Shown in pieces: positions 43,601 to 55,684 of a DNA stretch of 64,000 nt (its first letter is position 1; the number at the start of each line of letters is the position of its first letter). The translations under genes and the position numbers were made by a program. Source of the DNA: Aradus depressus (taxonomy: Eukaryota > Arthropoda > Insecta > Hemiptera > Aradidae); NCBI GenBank assembly GCA_963662175.1, contig OY759217.1:8062562-8126561 (forward strand), written 5' to 3'. Under the pieces are notes generated by a model. The model was not told where the DNA came from. It saw only the letters and a list, made by a program, of their open reading frames with translations, and made no database searches.

Positions 43601-46600
43601 GCTCAGAGGTAGCATGATGTAAAAACATCGAGCATGCCGTCCTTCGGCATACTCCCAGAGAAGAACTAACGTCCGGGGGAGAAGAGCATTGGATGCTTAG
43701 GCCTCTAGGTCCATATACAAAACCTTATTAACAAATGTCTGTACACATCTGAGGGACTCCGGTAGCATGCTAGTCTACTGAGCTCAAGATCACGGGTTCG
43801 AAACCCAGCCGAGGCCGTTAGGTTTTTTATCTGGAAGGTAAAAACCTCGAGCCTGCCGTCCTTCAGATGGGATGTTGAACGATGGTCCCGAGCTTGTGTG
43901 ATGTCATGTTACTAGTTAATGGGTAGGCAACATTTAGGACTCCCAGAGTAGAGCTAACGTCCCGGAGAGAAGAGCATTGGATGTTTAGGTCCCTAGGTGA
44001 ACCAGCCCTCCCAAAATATTGGAAGTACCCATCTGCAGTGTCGCGCCTCTCGCGTTTGACCGAACTTCGGGGCCCCATACGTCAAACTGATGGGTCGTCA
44101 TGGGTACGACAACATGCAAAAAATTGAGGGTGTAAAAACTTATTTTTTCCTTTTTTTTTCTTAATAGATTTTATTATTAATCTTTTTTTTTTTTTTTAGC
44201 AGAAAACAGTTCATCATTCTTAATATATACAAAAAGATGTCGGATCCCGGATATAAATCCGTCCACAGAAAGCCTTAAGAAGTATCTAGTTAAACCAGAG
44301 CCACCTCGGTGCGACACCACCGCTGGAAGGTAATACAATATCTGTATATACAACGATGGCATCAAAAAAATCATTCTCATACAGATCCCCTCTAATTAGC
44401 TGTAGAAGTCAAGAAAAATAATAAACATTACCTGAGGAAGGGTCATAAAACGTTCCGAAATATTGTCGAGAAAAGACAGTCAAAAAATTATAAAAAAATA
44501 CTAATCACAATTTAAAAAAATTGTAATTAGTATAATTTTATCAGTACTACAATTTTTGTATTCAAGTATTTTCAAGTATTTATTTATTAATTGCATTACA
44601 TGGTTTACTAATGTTGTTATTACTTATCAGATGTGTTAGTTATTGTGATTCATGACTTCGCTTTAACTACGAGGTCATACAGCCTACTACCATAAAGAAA
44701 CACACACCTCGAGTTTTCATAACGGACTATATTTCAGGACAAAGAATACAGAGTGCACATGCGCACTACCATACATCTTAAATTCAAATTCCAACACACC
44801 CCCTCGATTTTAATCCCAATTAATATATTTTTGAACTCAAATCGTTAATAAAATTTTTTTTGACATTAAACAAACAAAATTATATTAAATGATACATTGA
44901 AATTGACTAACATAAAAATTAACAAGGCAAACTTTAATTTTAAAACAACAAAATTATGGACAAAGTGCCAAGTGATTTTCTGAGCTTCTTTCTATTGCTT
45001 CCTTCCAACTTTCATTCTTCGTTGCTTCTACTTAAGAAACACTTTACACTTACACACTTTTCATTTAAAAAGTAAAATAAATACTTAATTACTTTATTTT
45101 TAACCGAAGCACTCCTGGGCCCATAACGTAAAGAAACAGACAGCTCGGGTTTTCAGCGGACTGTATTTCAGGACAAAGAATGCAGAGTGCACATGCGCAC
45201 TACGATACATCTTAAAATCAAATTCCAACATACCAGAGCCCTCTTTTGTCACTCTGGTGGACATGTGCCCGACTCTACTGAAAAAGTCCTAAATTTTGTC
45301 TACCCTAAATTTTTATTCACCTAGGTTAGAATCCATTAACGTTATATCCGAAAGACGGTGTGCTCAAGGTTTTTTCACCTCCCAGATAAAAACTTAAGGG
45401 CCTCGGCTGGTTTTCGAACCCGCGATCTTCAGTTCAGTAACCAAGCACTATCTGAGCTACTGGCGTCCTCAACTAATGTGTGTCCGACCCGAAGATTTAA
45501 TATCTATTTATGTATCTAATTTATAAGCTACCTTAATGTATACATTTTTATGACATATCCTATTATCATTTTTTGGTTTAATGAAAATAAATATTATTAT
45601 CTGTTGTTATTTGTTGAAATGATGTGTTGTGTTGTCAGGCTGGTGGAAGCAGACACCAACTCGCTCTACATCAACACGACAGCACTTGCCCACTACAACA
45701 TCTCCTCCATCCTCGATCTGACCTGTACATATACCGAGTTCTGGAGGGTCGAGCAGCCTCTCTCCCCCAACGACTTATATAACAGCAGTGTTAACTCCGT
45801 CTCAAGGTAAAAATGTGTGATATGGCGATTACAGGACTTTCTTATACCAACCTCTACCCCCTCTACAATTCATTACTGGTATACTAGGTGTACGAAAATA
45901 TTTTGTTTTCTCAATCAGATCTAAACTAGCACATGAGATTTATTCATACCAAATTTCAAAGTTCATAGTTACAATCATTTCGTCGTTAGAGCGCTCACAA
46001 CTTTCCAATAACAAACAGACACACACACAGATATCGTTGTTATAATAGTAAAACGTATTCAGCGCAGCTTGAAATGTAAAAATCTGTGGAAAACTCAATG
46101 TTGGATTTTCGCATGATTAAAATCCTTCCTTAAACTAAGTACATGTATAAGAAAGTAGAAATATGCCTCCTACATTTTCTTTTCTTTTATTTATATTTTT
46201 TTAAATAATACCTCTGAGATCAAAAAGAAAGTAAACACTTTAAATAAGAGAACATTAGTATAAACAGAGAATATATAAATTTTTTTTTTTTTTAATAATG
46301 TGTTATTACTAAACCTGACGATGGCGTAATGCCGAAGCCGCTAGTAGGTAAATATATGTATACATTTCTTGAGGAATAGACAATATTAAAAAAAAAAAAA
46401 GTTTATTTTATATTTTATTATAAGTTTTCACAATTTGTCCAGAAAAACCTTATTTTTTCTGGGTTCTGGGTTTAGCTTAGAAATAACTAGCAGGTTCTCG
46501 GATGCTTGTGTTTTGCCTCTTTGCACTCTAAATCAGAGGAAATTACTAGGCTGTGTCTCTACAAAGGTGGCATTTGTAACTTTTAAAACTACTACATATT

Positions 46601-49216
46601 AAATTTCATGACAATCCGATAATCCGATAATGAGGTTGAGCTATTTTTAGGCTCAACCTCCACTCACAGTCCCCCCCCCCCCCCCCCCCACCAGTTAAAA
46701 ATGAGACGTTACACACCTTTTTTTTCAATTTAGCTTTTAAGAATACAACGTGTTTAATTTCATTACAATCCAATTATCCGTTAATGTGTTAGCACAATTT
46801 TTATGCTTAGCAGTCTTTTTGTTTAAACGAAAAAACGGCTTGACCAAATTTGATAAAATTTCTTTCAGATCATAAGTTACACTACCAACATTATTATTAG
46901 TTACACTACCAACAATATTATCAGTTACACTACCAACATTATTATCAGTTACACTACCAACAATATTATCAGTTACACTACCAACATTATTATCAGTTAC
47001 ACTACCAACATTATTGTCAGTTACACTACCAACATTATTATCAGTTACACTATCAACATTATTATCAGTTACACTATCAACATTATTATCAGTTACACTA
47101 CCAACATTATTATCAGTTACACTACCAACATTATTATCAGTTACACTAGCAACATAATTATCAGATATACTACCAACATTATTATCAGCTACACTACCAA
47201 CATTATTATCAGTTACACTATCAACATTATTATCAGTTACACTATCAACATTATTATCAGTTACACTACCAACTTTTATAAACCCAATCATATTTTCTGT
47301 CACCTTCCTGTCATTTACAAAAAAACAATCATCTCTTCTCAATACTATTTATTGTTGTTCCTTCTAGAATATGCCCATAACCTTTCTTTCCCATATTCCA
47401 GGCTTGTCCCGACTCATGAAGCGTGTACACTTTCTGTACTTGGTTCATATAATTATTTTGAATTTATTTCTGAAATAGTCGTTGGCCTTAATATTTGTTA
47501 ACATATTAGTTATATTCCTGCTGAATACCCTCAGATATGCTTCAAGTAGGTTGGTTACCTGTAGAGAGCCAGCGAGTGGTTAGCACAATTATTGATTTCA
47601 TTGGGCATCTAAAATTATTTTCGGTTCAAGTATCCGTTGGTTCTGACTCTGAAGCTGTTGTAATTGAACTTTATTACTCATTGCCTGCTAATTCGAGGGT
47701 TATTTTTTGTTCTAGATATTCCAATCGGAGTACACAAATTGTGAATAGAGCTTTCATTACATCTGAAGAGTTTGTTCGGGTGGAGTGCCACCGGACGAGG
47801 GAAGAAGAAGAAATCTACGTAGATTACTTTGCTTTTCCACAGTTACACGAAGCCAACGTTGTGAAGAAGGAAGACATACCCAATGCAGTCAGTGTGCTGA
47901 TTGTCGGCGTTGATTCTGTCTCCAGGCTCAACCTCTACCGACAAATGCCTCAAACTGTGGACTTCTTTAAGAATAACAGGCTCTCTTTTGAAATGTTGGG
48001 TTACACCAAAGTGGGCGACAATACTTTTCCCAATCTTATGCCTGTTTTGAGCGGCATTTCCGAAAAAGAAATGAAGAATACCTGTTGGACCAATGTTCAC
48101 AATGTCTTTGATAATTGTACTTTCATATGGGACACGTACAAGAAAGCTGGCTATTACTCGGGCTATGCTGAAGATTCCGCCAAAGACAGTATCTTTAAAA
48201 GTGGATTTAGGAAACAACCGACTAATTTTTATGGTTATTTGTTTCATATGTTGGCTGAAAGAGAATTGGGCCAAGATAAAAGAATGAATAATTATCTGTG
48301 TATAGGGAGTAGGTTGAACATTGGAGTAATTCTGGATGCTGCGAAAGCTTTTAGTCTGCGGATGAAGGAGTATCTGAGTTTTGGTTTTTTCTGGGGATTG
48401 AGTATATCCCACGATTATTTTAATCTTTCTAGGTACGGAGACGAATCTCATCGCGTTCTGTTCGACACTCTGTACAAAGAAGGCGTGTTTGAGAAGACAG
48501 TGGTGGTGTTCATGAGTGACCACGGGATCAGGTGGGGCCAGTTTCGGAAGACATACCAAGGCTACGTCGAAGAAAGACTCCCTTTTCTGTTTATCTCTGT
48601 ACCCTCCTGGTTTCCTGAATCTTTCCCAATAGCTATGATTAACTTGCAATTGAACACACGACGGCTTTCAACACCATTCGATCTACATGAAACGTTGAAG
48701 GACCTGTCGGATTTAAACAATCTCAAAGATGAAAATATTAAATTGAGAAGCTCGGAAGATACAAGAGGAATAAGTTTGTTCTCAGTTATTCCAGAGGAAA
48801 GGACGTGCGAAGAGGCAGAGATATCGCCCAATTGGTGCTCATGTCACACGTCGAAAAGTGTAGCGATAGATGATCCTAGGGTTGTCACCTCGGTTAATGC
48901 TATTATAAATCAGATCAACGATTTGCTAAGGAACTATACAGAGTGTGCTCATCTCTCATTGAAAAGAATAGTAGATGTCCGTCAGGAAGAAATGTCGAAC
49001 AGTGATAAAGACATCGCTAGTGAAACAATTATAAACTTTACTGTTACACTACAAACGTCTCCTGGGTCGTCCTGGTTTGAGGCAACAGTTCAATACGACA
49101 GAAGCACAGAGAACTACACTGTCGTACAGCCTATTAGTCGGATCACCTCTTACGGCAATCAGAGCAAGTGCATTTCCGATAGTTTGCTCAAGCTTTACTG
49201 TTTCTGCCGCAATTGA
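40690..49216 (+). CDS. DUF229 family membrane protein, gene 2 (5 coding exons)
   Basis: Exons are 40690-40726, 43321-43479, 44200-44329, 45639-45806 and 47716-49216, a total of 1995 nt encoding 664 residues. All introns are GT-AG with phases 1, 1, 2 and 2. The 37-nt first exon reads MSFQEKNGSKSS and shows only synonymous differences from gene 3, so it is truly coding. Exon 2 gives an acidic cytoplasmic segment and the membrane anchor (LLLMGAVVFAAVYFLFRAV). Exons 3-5 form the ectodomain with the DUF229 alkaline-phosphatase-like fold. The product is expected at the cell surface or in secretory compartments; its reaction is not known to me. Introns hold SINEs, a LINE fragment, a Tigger, a copia-type element and a minisatellite. 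Confidence 0.88.
41229..41580 (-). mobile_element. 5'-truncated non-LTR retrotransposon 3' end
   Basis: The poly(T) at 41229-41248 is the tail of a minus-strand insert. Upstream in that strand a CDRCGSTEDMDHVIMRCLKY motif, the C-terminal Cys/His region of LINE ORF2 proteins, is followed after a frame break by LKNPVKDKYKKLIDFLQDIE. It is a dead fragment in gene 2 intron 1. Confidence 0.7.
41697..41955 (-). mobile_element. SINE family A, minus strand, in gene 2 intron 1
   Basis: The head at the right side (GAGCTACCGG) and B box, then GGACGGCATGCTCAAG and the CTACTACCAGAGCG body, are recognised with moderate divergence. The tail is absent. Confidence 0.75.
42684..43043 (-). mobile_element. Internally deleted Tigger/pogo DNA transposon, TA target
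   Basis: Terminal inverted repeats read GTAGAGTCCCGATCATCCGA on the left and CAGTAGAGTCCCGGTCAACC at the reverse-complemented right end, with TA at each side. The uninserted site is present at 40470 and 52500 as GATGGAAGTACAGGCGGGAG or a close variant. The target, the ends and the coding remnant agree on a pogo/Tigger family member. Confidence 0.85.
42820..42966 (-). pseudogene. Tigger-type transposase C-terminal fragment
   Basis: The frame MKALDKALQCVEQQPESQGH, then DLFLIKRLRNMAGKKKKKSI, matches the C-terminal tail of Tigger/jerky-like transposases, which ends shortly before the right terminus. The helix-turn-helix and DDE catalytic parts are deleted, so it cannot move itself. Confidence 0.7.
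43590..44130 (+). mobile_element. SINE family A2 (variant tail) with partial tandem duplication
   Basis: A tRNA-like head (GGTAGCATGCTAGTCTACTG and B box GGGTTCGAAACCC) begins at about 43747. The body then departs from family A, with AGAAGAGCATTGGATG, ACCAGCCCTCCC and CTGATGGGTCGTCATGGGTA. A shorter copy at about 43595 precedes it, with a duplicated flank (CCTTATTAACAAATGTCTGT at about 43560 and 43715). A relative lies at 55106. Confidence 0.7.
44650..45475 (-). mobile_element. SINE family A split by a copia-type element (gene 2 intron 3)
   Basis: The SINE 3' part (GCTTTAACTACGAGGTCATA) lies left of 44692 and the rest, with head and B box, lies at 45231-45475. The host duplication TACCA marks the insertion. 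Confidence 0.8.
44693..45230 (-). mobile_element. Short Ty1/copia-type LTR element (TRIM-like), 538 bp
   Basis: Direct terminal repeats lie at 44693-44796 and 45129-45230 (about 90% alike), each beginning TGTTGGAATTT on the minus strand. TACCA flanks both ends. Next to the 5' LTR on the minus strand lies TTATGGGCCCAGGAG, matching the internal initiator-tRNA-Met primer site used by Drosophila copia-type elements. A purine tract ending GAGGGGG precedes the other LTR. The interior is only about 330 bp, with at most a trace of copia-like coding (NESWKEAIE). Confidence 0.85.
46555..46800 (-). repeat. Helitron-type ~145-bp G-rich repeat, minus strand
   Basis: The reverse complement of the 18-20 kb unit is read here (TGACAATCCGATAATCCG and a C run at 46672-46689) in gene 2 intron 4. 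Roughly one and a half units are present. Confidence 0.7.
46870..47275. repeat. 24-bp minisatellite in gene 2 intron 4
   Basis: About 17 copies of TTACACTACCAACATTATTA plus TCAG, with small changes (CTATCA, CTAGCA). The minus strand is open as an eight-residue repeat (SVTDNNVG), but the array lies within an intron between well-defined splice sites, so translation is unlikely. Confidence 0.9.
47716..49216 (+). CDS. Gene 2 last exon: DUF229 catalytic-fold domain
   Basis: The acceptor TTTTTTGTTCTAG ends at 47715. The open frame extends back to an ATG at 47537, but that part does not keep the phase of exon 4 and is non-coding in gene 1. Motifs are VLIVGVDSVSRLNLYRQMPQ, DNTFPNLMPVLSG, SISHDYF, VVVFMSDHGIRWGQF and TSYGNQSKCISDSLLKLYCF. 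It aligns end to end with gene 1 without gaps. Confidence 0.9.
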
Positions 49217-49219
49217 CAT

Positions 49220-50740
49220 CCAAAACACGACAGTTGACATTCAATGTGAAGTTACCTAAAGTCGAGTTCACTCCAGGAAACTTTGTTTGTAATCTCTGTT
49301 AGCAAACTAATTGCAAACAGTTTGGAGACTGTTTGTAAAGTGTTTGCAAGCAGTTATCTTGTAAGGAAAGTTTAACTGAATTTCAGTTGCCAACGAAACG
49401 TCTGAGTGAATGAACATCCTCCTACATCAGAATCGTGTGCCTTGGTTAGATTGGCAGTGACTGGAAATTCCCAGCCAAGAAAGCGGCTTTAGTTGAAAAT
49501 AATGTTCCTCTATGACTTTGCTACCACCCTGTAGGCCATTGAGTAGTTTAAATAATATCTGTGATTTTTGGCTCTTGCTTAGAATTATTGGGCCAAAAAT
49601 AACAAGAAAATTTACAAACAGTTAAAGAATACGTTCAGTCTTGCAATTCGGTTAAGTAATTGATTTTTGTTTCATATTTCAGAAACTATTTTTTTTCGTA
49701 TTTAAGTCGTTCTCTAACTACCTATTTCCAAACTGTTTGTTAACAAAGTTCACGAAAGAAAGTATCTTAGTGTGTACTAGACATAAGATCTGGCCTATTG
49801 AAATGAAGTTACCTATCTATATTATATCAAAATCTGTTGTTTTTTCTTTTCTTTCCTGCTGGCTTTAGTAAAATGCCATTATATTAGTTATTTAAAACAA
49901 ATATTTAGATTTTTTTTATTAAATAATGTATGTATGTGTGACTGGAAACAATTTCCGTATCTTTTTATTGTATTGTCTGTCAGGTCTTTTTACTTGTACA
50001 GTATTCATTTACTAGCGGTGTTGCCTTGGAAGTCACTATCAAATTGATGGGTGTCTCTGTTTCCTAGTCATTGCACCTTACAACAATTTAATGATTTTAT
50101 GCTTTACTCATGAAGAGCTTCAAAATTATGCATTACAGAGTTCGTAGGTATGTGAATGAATCCTTTACACTCAAATATTATCCAAAACAGTAGGTACTTA
50201 TAGTAAGACAACTTCAGAAGAATAAAAAATTATCAAAGAGCTTTCCAATAAGGAGTATCATGTTCCGAATGACTGAATACAACGAAATATAGAGCATTCT
50301 GTACTAGTTCATAAGACACTTTAGCACAGCGTTACTTAAACTATTCTCCGCGGAGCCCTTGAGATTCACTTCACTTAAGGAAAGTTTGTGCCTTTGACAA
50401 CCTAAGAAACGAGAAAGATCGGATGAGACCGTTTTTACAATTTCGTGCCAAAATAACTAAAGACAATCCTGTTTTTAGTAGTTTTTGACGGTGCTGCCTC
50501 TTAATTTTCTGTAGTGATTCTTTCGGGCCGCATGTAATTGGATTAGATTAGTAATTTGACAAGGAAGGTCACAACTTATCGAAGATATCCGGGACCCATG
50601 AAGAGGTGGAGGAGCTGGTAAATAGAATCTGAACGTATTTATTTATAGCATAGCTTTGTTATATGATCTTGAAAGAATTCGAAGTTAAATATCTGGGTTT
50701 TCTCACATGATCTAAGAAACAAAAGAGTTCTGAAAAAGTG
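49220..50740. other. 3' flank of gene 2
   Basis: The first 700 bp match the gene 1 3' flank and keep the site into which the Jockey element went in gene 1. The rest is AT-rich with no recognised gene. ACTTAAACTATTCTCCGCGG near 50335 resembles a hAT-type or other repeat edge but could not be confirmed. Confidence 0.4.
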
Positions 50741-51439
50741 AACTGGGGTAGCGAATTTCAAGAAAACACACAAGCAATATGAAAGTGCCGCAACGGTTTT
50801 ATGCTATAGTAAATTATGTTCTTAGTAGTGACTTTATGGTGTCTCATTATCTGGAATGTAACAGTCCAATAACCTTCTCTGTCACTTGTTATTGTTAAAA
50901 ATATTCTAATTTTCTTGTACATTTATGTGTACATATTATGATTCATAGTAGTCTAGTGTCTAGATTGTCAAGAGGGTTATCTAAAAATATCAAAATACGT
51001 AACTATTGCAGAGCAATGAATAACCTTTCTTACTAAAGTTTCAGAGTGACGTACAATATCCTGGCTGTGTCGTTAGTGATTTTATTAATGATTAACTTAG
51101 AGAGTTTATTGAGTGTTTTTTTGGCGGACAATAGAGCAGTGTGTTCTGATATAATAGGTATAGGTACCTATGTATATATATTTTTTTTTTACGGAAGAAT
51201 TTGTTATTAGAGGAAAATATGACTATGCGGAACTATTTCACCCATAATTTACATTTTACATTTATCTATTCAGAAATAGGTTTTAGCGTACATACGATTT
51301 GAAAATCTCTGAATAGCGTCGAGGTTTATTTGGAGACAGAAACAGTTATTTCATCTTAGTCTCAGTTACTATTGATCCTACGCGAAAAATTTAGAGTTGA
51401 ATACTTTTTAAACTTTTTTTTCTATTGTTCTTATATCGC

Positions 51440-51508
51440 TCATAATCAGCTGCAGGTAAAGTATTATAACGCTAAGTTCCTACAGGGCAACGCCGGGTAA
51501 CCTGCTAG
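51440..51508 (+). mobile_element. Helitron-like 3' terminus
   Basis: GGGCAACGCCGGGTAACCTG followed by CTAG and then T is the 3' end shape of insect Helitrons and resembles the end at 18109. The matching 5' end was not identified. Confidence 0.6.
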
Positions 51509-51922
51509 TAAATAAATCAAAATAAGGTTTTAGGTAACAATACATTATTTTTTCCTTTGCTATAATTCCTGCATTTTGGGGAAGTTCTTATTCTTATAGA
51601 CATGGTTACCCAACCATTACGGGCACAACTTGATTCTTTCTACATACATGTAGAAAACATTCTAGAATATGAAATATAATTTTCTTTTTTGTTTTTTGCT
51701 ATACTACATCAAAATACTGCAAACAATAATTAACATTAATATATTGGACGATGAATTATTTATCGTTGAAGTTTTAATTTAAATGTAAATAAAAATGATG
51801 CTTTTGAGCGTTTTATGAGAAAACTTGAACATTCAACTATTTACTTCTCCAATTGTGGAGCCTTTTCAAGCTATGAAAATAAATGACATTAATTATTTAT
51901 TACTGTGTTATATGTTATGTAG

Positions 51923-52028
51923 GGTAAGAAGTTGTTTTGTAGTGATACGAACAGCACCCCTGACTGCGGCCTCTACCAGCTGATGACCACGGGGATGGCT
52001 GCTCCACATCTCCCTGACTGGATATCTG
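51923..52028 (+). CDS. Candidate isolated exon of an unidentified gene
   Basis: A 106-nt stretch of higher GC content lies between an AG acceptor (GTTATATGTTATGTAG) and a GT donor (GTCAGT). It is open as KKLFCSDTNSTPDCGLYQLM, then TTGMAAPHLPDWIS. Its composition differs sharply from the AT-rich surroundings. I do not recognise the family and see no counterpart at the matching place after gene 1. It could be a relic or part of a larger gene. Confidence 0.3.
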
Positions 52029-52229
52029 GTCAGTATTACCATTACTACCACTATTATTAGTAGAACACTGGCTCTAGGTCACTTGCAGAATATTCGTTCT
52101 TATATAATATTCTACAGGTAAAATATTAACCTATTGCTAGTTAAAGCTTTTAAATCTTCTTCTAGATATGATTTGTGCCAGTCATTCCCAGTGCCAGTCC
52201 AGTTATGTAAATGTTAACGGAATTCTATC

Positions 52230-52382
52230 ATCGAATATAGATAATGTAAATAAATAGTGTGATGGAACTCAGCCATGCTCTTCAGTTGGACTTCTTAAGT
52301 CAATCCACCCTCTGGGTGGAACTCAGCCATTCTCTTCAGTTGGACTTCTTAAGTCAATCCATCCTCTTGGTGGAACTCGGGT
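52230..52382. repeat. Short 54-bp repeat array (about 2 units) before gene 3
   Basis: Same left flank (GAATATAGATAATGTAAATA), same unit and same right flank as the 27-unit array at 38880, but with about two units. Confidence 0.9.
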
Positions 52383-52897
52383 ACAGCCGTCGGTCCTTTT
52401 AGTTAATCAGTTCCTGGGTTATCGTTATATCGCTACAATATAATATCTTACTTATATGTACAAGCATATCGGGGGGTTCTGGATTTTCAATCCGATGGAA
52501 ATACAGGCGGGAGTGATTCATATCCAATTAGCCCATTTTTATCATTTTTGCATCTCCCAAAACGTCTCACTGTACAAAGGTACGTTTTGCACTGTCAATA
52601 GAGCCGGCCATGTTATTGATATTCGGAAGACTAGAGTGTTAACAGATAAATCGATAGCGAATAATAGGAAGGAGGTCTGCCCGAGAAGGCCCGACTACTA
52701 TCGGCTCCCCGAGAAGGCCCGACCACTGTCGGCTCCCCTCCAAGTACTATAATGCCCCTGAAAAAATTAATTCTACTCAAAAAGTAATGAGATAATAAGA
52801 AAACAATGCTTGGAGCTATCATGTGTCCTACATAAATTGTATATTGTTTATTATCTGTTGAATGAATTCAGCACTACTTTTCACTATCCACTCTCTC

Positions 52898-55684
52898 ATG
52901 TCGTTCCAAGAGAAAAACGGATCTAAGTCTTCTGGTGAGTTATAGAAAAATATTTATAGAAAAAAAACCTGAGGGGGGAGGGGTGTCTCGAACAATGTGA
53001 CTGTGACGGGGAAGGGTTCATGAAAAGTTTTACCTAACTCAAAAATACAATGCATTTTTATTAATTCAATCGTCTTTTAGTCAAAAAAATCGTGTTACGT
53101 TATGACAGAGAAGAGTTATGGAGTGTGACACTTTTTGACAGTCTCCAAGTGGTCGCAGGACTAAGGCGAAGTGTCCTCTGTTTATGTTGGTTTTGTTTTC
53201 TCTTTTCAAATAGTTATTTGCCATTCTTTTCGAATAATTTTTATTTTTAAATAAGAAAAAAACCAATCATATAAAAAAAAGTATATCTTTAATGAAAACT
53301 TTATAAGTATTACTACTACTAACTTTAAAGTATTACTACTACTAACTTTAAAGTATTACTACTACTAACTTTAAAGTATTACTACTACTAACTTCTGCCC
53401 TGTTGATATTTTAGTAGAAGAGAAATGATTGGTTTCGGTTATCTGCCTGGTCCTATACTCGTATATGTCAACCTAAACTACAGTCTGCGAGGTCACTGAT
53501 CCAACTAGTTGTTGCTATGAGGTGAGGACAGCTCGGTTTATCACTGTCAGAATGGATTTGTTTAGTACTAGGAGTGTCTCCAAATGAAAATGCATTGTTC
53601 ATTATCATACGTATCACTCCTTAATAGTTCAATGCTGCTTATTCAAATGAAAATATTCATTTATGCAAGAAAAGGACTTACAAACGAGAGATCAACATAG
53701 TCTTCAAAAACATCTTCAAATCCTTGAATTTTTCAAGTTCTGTTTTTTTGGGGGGACAAATCGAAAGAAAAAAGCGACTGGAAAATGAAATTTTTTTAAG
53801 TTAATATTGTATTTATAACCCACATAAACATAAATATAGTTTTCCTCTGTCTTGTATTTTACATTTTTTCTCGTTTCCCCTATCGTCGGGTCCACACTAT
53901 GAGCAAAACATCTCACGAGACAACATCGGGTGTCACAGCTAGTATTGTTCTGGGCACGTTTGGGTTTTTTGGAATTGTTATGCTTTTTGATTAAGCAAGT
54001 TTCAGAATAATCCCCCTTAAAAAGTTATCAATGAAATTTCAAGTTTTGATGCAGCCGTTTGTCTGGTATTGAACATTGAATAACTGTGGGAAAGGTTGAT
54101 TTTGGAAAGGACTGGAATAACATCGTTTGGAAGAGAATCGGGACGTGTATATGATATTTGTTTGGAAATGAATTGGGAAATGTATACACTATTGTTGGCT
54201 CTATTTTATGTTCTTAATTTTCCTAGACTATTTTGGTTCTATTTGTTGTATTCAGGAGAGAAGGACCATGCGGAGGAGGGGAGGATGCAGCAAAGGACCT
54301 CGGCAAAGAAACTGCTGCTGCTGCTGATGGGGGCCGTCGTCATTGCAGCCGTCTACATCCTGTGCCAAGCTGTCTTCACCGAACCCACCTTCATATTACC
54401 AGGTACCTAGTAGCTTCTATTTCTAGTATATTTTTTGATTCTTATGGTTCCGTAGGTCGAAGACCATATACGGAACCTTATTACCAAATGTATGTACACA
54501 TCTCAGGGACTCCAGTAGCTGACGAATAAGAGACTCGAACCGGGTTTTGAGCTCAGTACGCAAGCACACTACCTCTCGGCTACCTTCTCTCTCTAAAAAC
54601 AATTCTCGGGTGTTTGGACAAAAGGGCTTAAGTCAGCAAATCTGAATTTTAGGAGGGGAATTTCTGAAGGTTTGAAAAATTCCTGCAAATCAGGTAAAGC
54701 ACATTTATGTTATTTGAAATATTATTTCTATAAAGTATTAAATATGAACAAAGTAAAATATTCCAAGATTCAGTTACATTCGGTAAAAATATTTAAATGC
54801 ACTTGTCCTTTGGACCACAATACTTATTCTGGCTTAAGCCCTTTTGCCTAAACACCAGAGAATTTAAAACAGTATTAGAAGTAGTGTTGCCATGGCAACT
54901 GTACCAACTGACTACTTTTATTTATTCTTCTCTAGAGGGCGTCCCTGCCCTAGGTGAATAGAAAATTTAGGGTAGGCAAAATTTAGGACTCCCACAGTAG
55001 AGTCGGGCTCATGTCCACCAGAGTGACGATAGAGCGCTCTGGTAGTAGGCGATATGACCTCGTAGTTAAAGCCCGGGCATGAGTTATAAAACCTAACCTA
55101 ACCTCTAGAGGGCGCTGGTTGATCAGAAGTAGCATGCTAGTCTATTGAACTCAAAATCGCGAATTCGAAACTGGAAGATAAAAACCTTGAGCACGCCGTC
55201 CTTCGGATGGGATGTTAAACGATGGTCCGGAGCCGGTGCGGGTTGGGAAAATGTTGTATTCCCACAGTAGAGCTAACGTCCCTAGGGGTAAGAACATTGG
55301 GTGCTTAGGTCTCTAGGTGTACCAGCCCTCCCAATATATTGGCCTAGCACTGCAGCACCTATCGTGAGTGCCCTAACTGAGAGGCCACCTTATGCCAAAG
55401 TGGTGGGTGGTCCGTGGGTACGGCACTATGAAAATTGAGGGTGTAAAAAATGATTCCCTCCTAGTTTTTTTTTTTTTAATGTGATTTTATTATTTTTTTT
55501 TTTTTTATTTTTTAGCAGAAAACAGTTCAGCATTCTTAGTATATACAGAAGGATGTTGGATCGAGGATCTAAATCCGTCCATAGAAAGCATTAAGAAGTA
55601 TCTAGTTAAGCCAGAGGCCCCTCGCTGCTACCATAGCTCTGAAAGGTCTGTTATATCTGTTATATACACAGATGGCGCTGAAAG
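52898..55684 (+). CDS. DUF229 family membrane protein, gene 3 (5' exons; continues past window)
   Basis: Exons are 52898-52934 (MSFQEKNGSKSS), 54256-54402 (acidic stretch, then KKLLLLLMGAVVIAAVYIL anchor) and 55516-55645 or 55684 (NSSAFLVYTEGCWIEDLNPS). Phases match genes 1 and 2. At the ancestral end of exon 3 (55645) the donor is GTCTGT, weaker than the GTAATA of its paralogues. A tandem duplication has placed GTAATA donors downstream, the first at 55685, adding 13 in-frame residues. The later exons expected are not in the window: two Jockey-like elements occupy intron 3. The gene may be intact with a very long intron or may be disabled. Confidence 0.75.
53310..53398. repeat. 23-bp tandem repeat in gene 3 intron 1
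   Basis: Four copies of TATTACTACTACTAACTTTA plus AAG. Confidence 0.85.
54938..55105 (+). mobile_element. SINE family A, 5'-truncated, 12-bp TSD
   Basis: It starts within the body (CCCTGCCCTAGGTGAATAG) and ends with the CCTAACCTAACC tail. CTCTAGAGGGCG occurs at both ends, so the truncated copy inserted by retroposition. Confidence 0.85.
55106..55460 (+). mobile_element. SINE family A2, plus strand
   Basis: Follows directly on the previous SINE. It has the decayed head (GTAGCATGCTAGTCTATTGA), GCACGCCGTCCTTCGGATGG and the variant tail with ACCAGCCCTCCC, as at 43745-44130. Confidence 0.75.

Noticed and set aside
46737..47342. Minus-strand ORF of GSVTDNNV-type repeats
   Set aside because: It is the translation of a 24-bp minisatellite inside a well-defined intron of gene 2.
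47537..47715. N-terminal extension of the gene 2 last exon to an ATG at 47537
   Set aside because: It does not keep the phase of exon 4. The strong acceptor at 47715 does, and in gene 1 the matching stretch has stops.
47843..48649. 268-residue antisense ORF over gene 2
   Set aside because: It is a shadow of the DUF229 exon; the plus strand has the conserved protein and splice sites.
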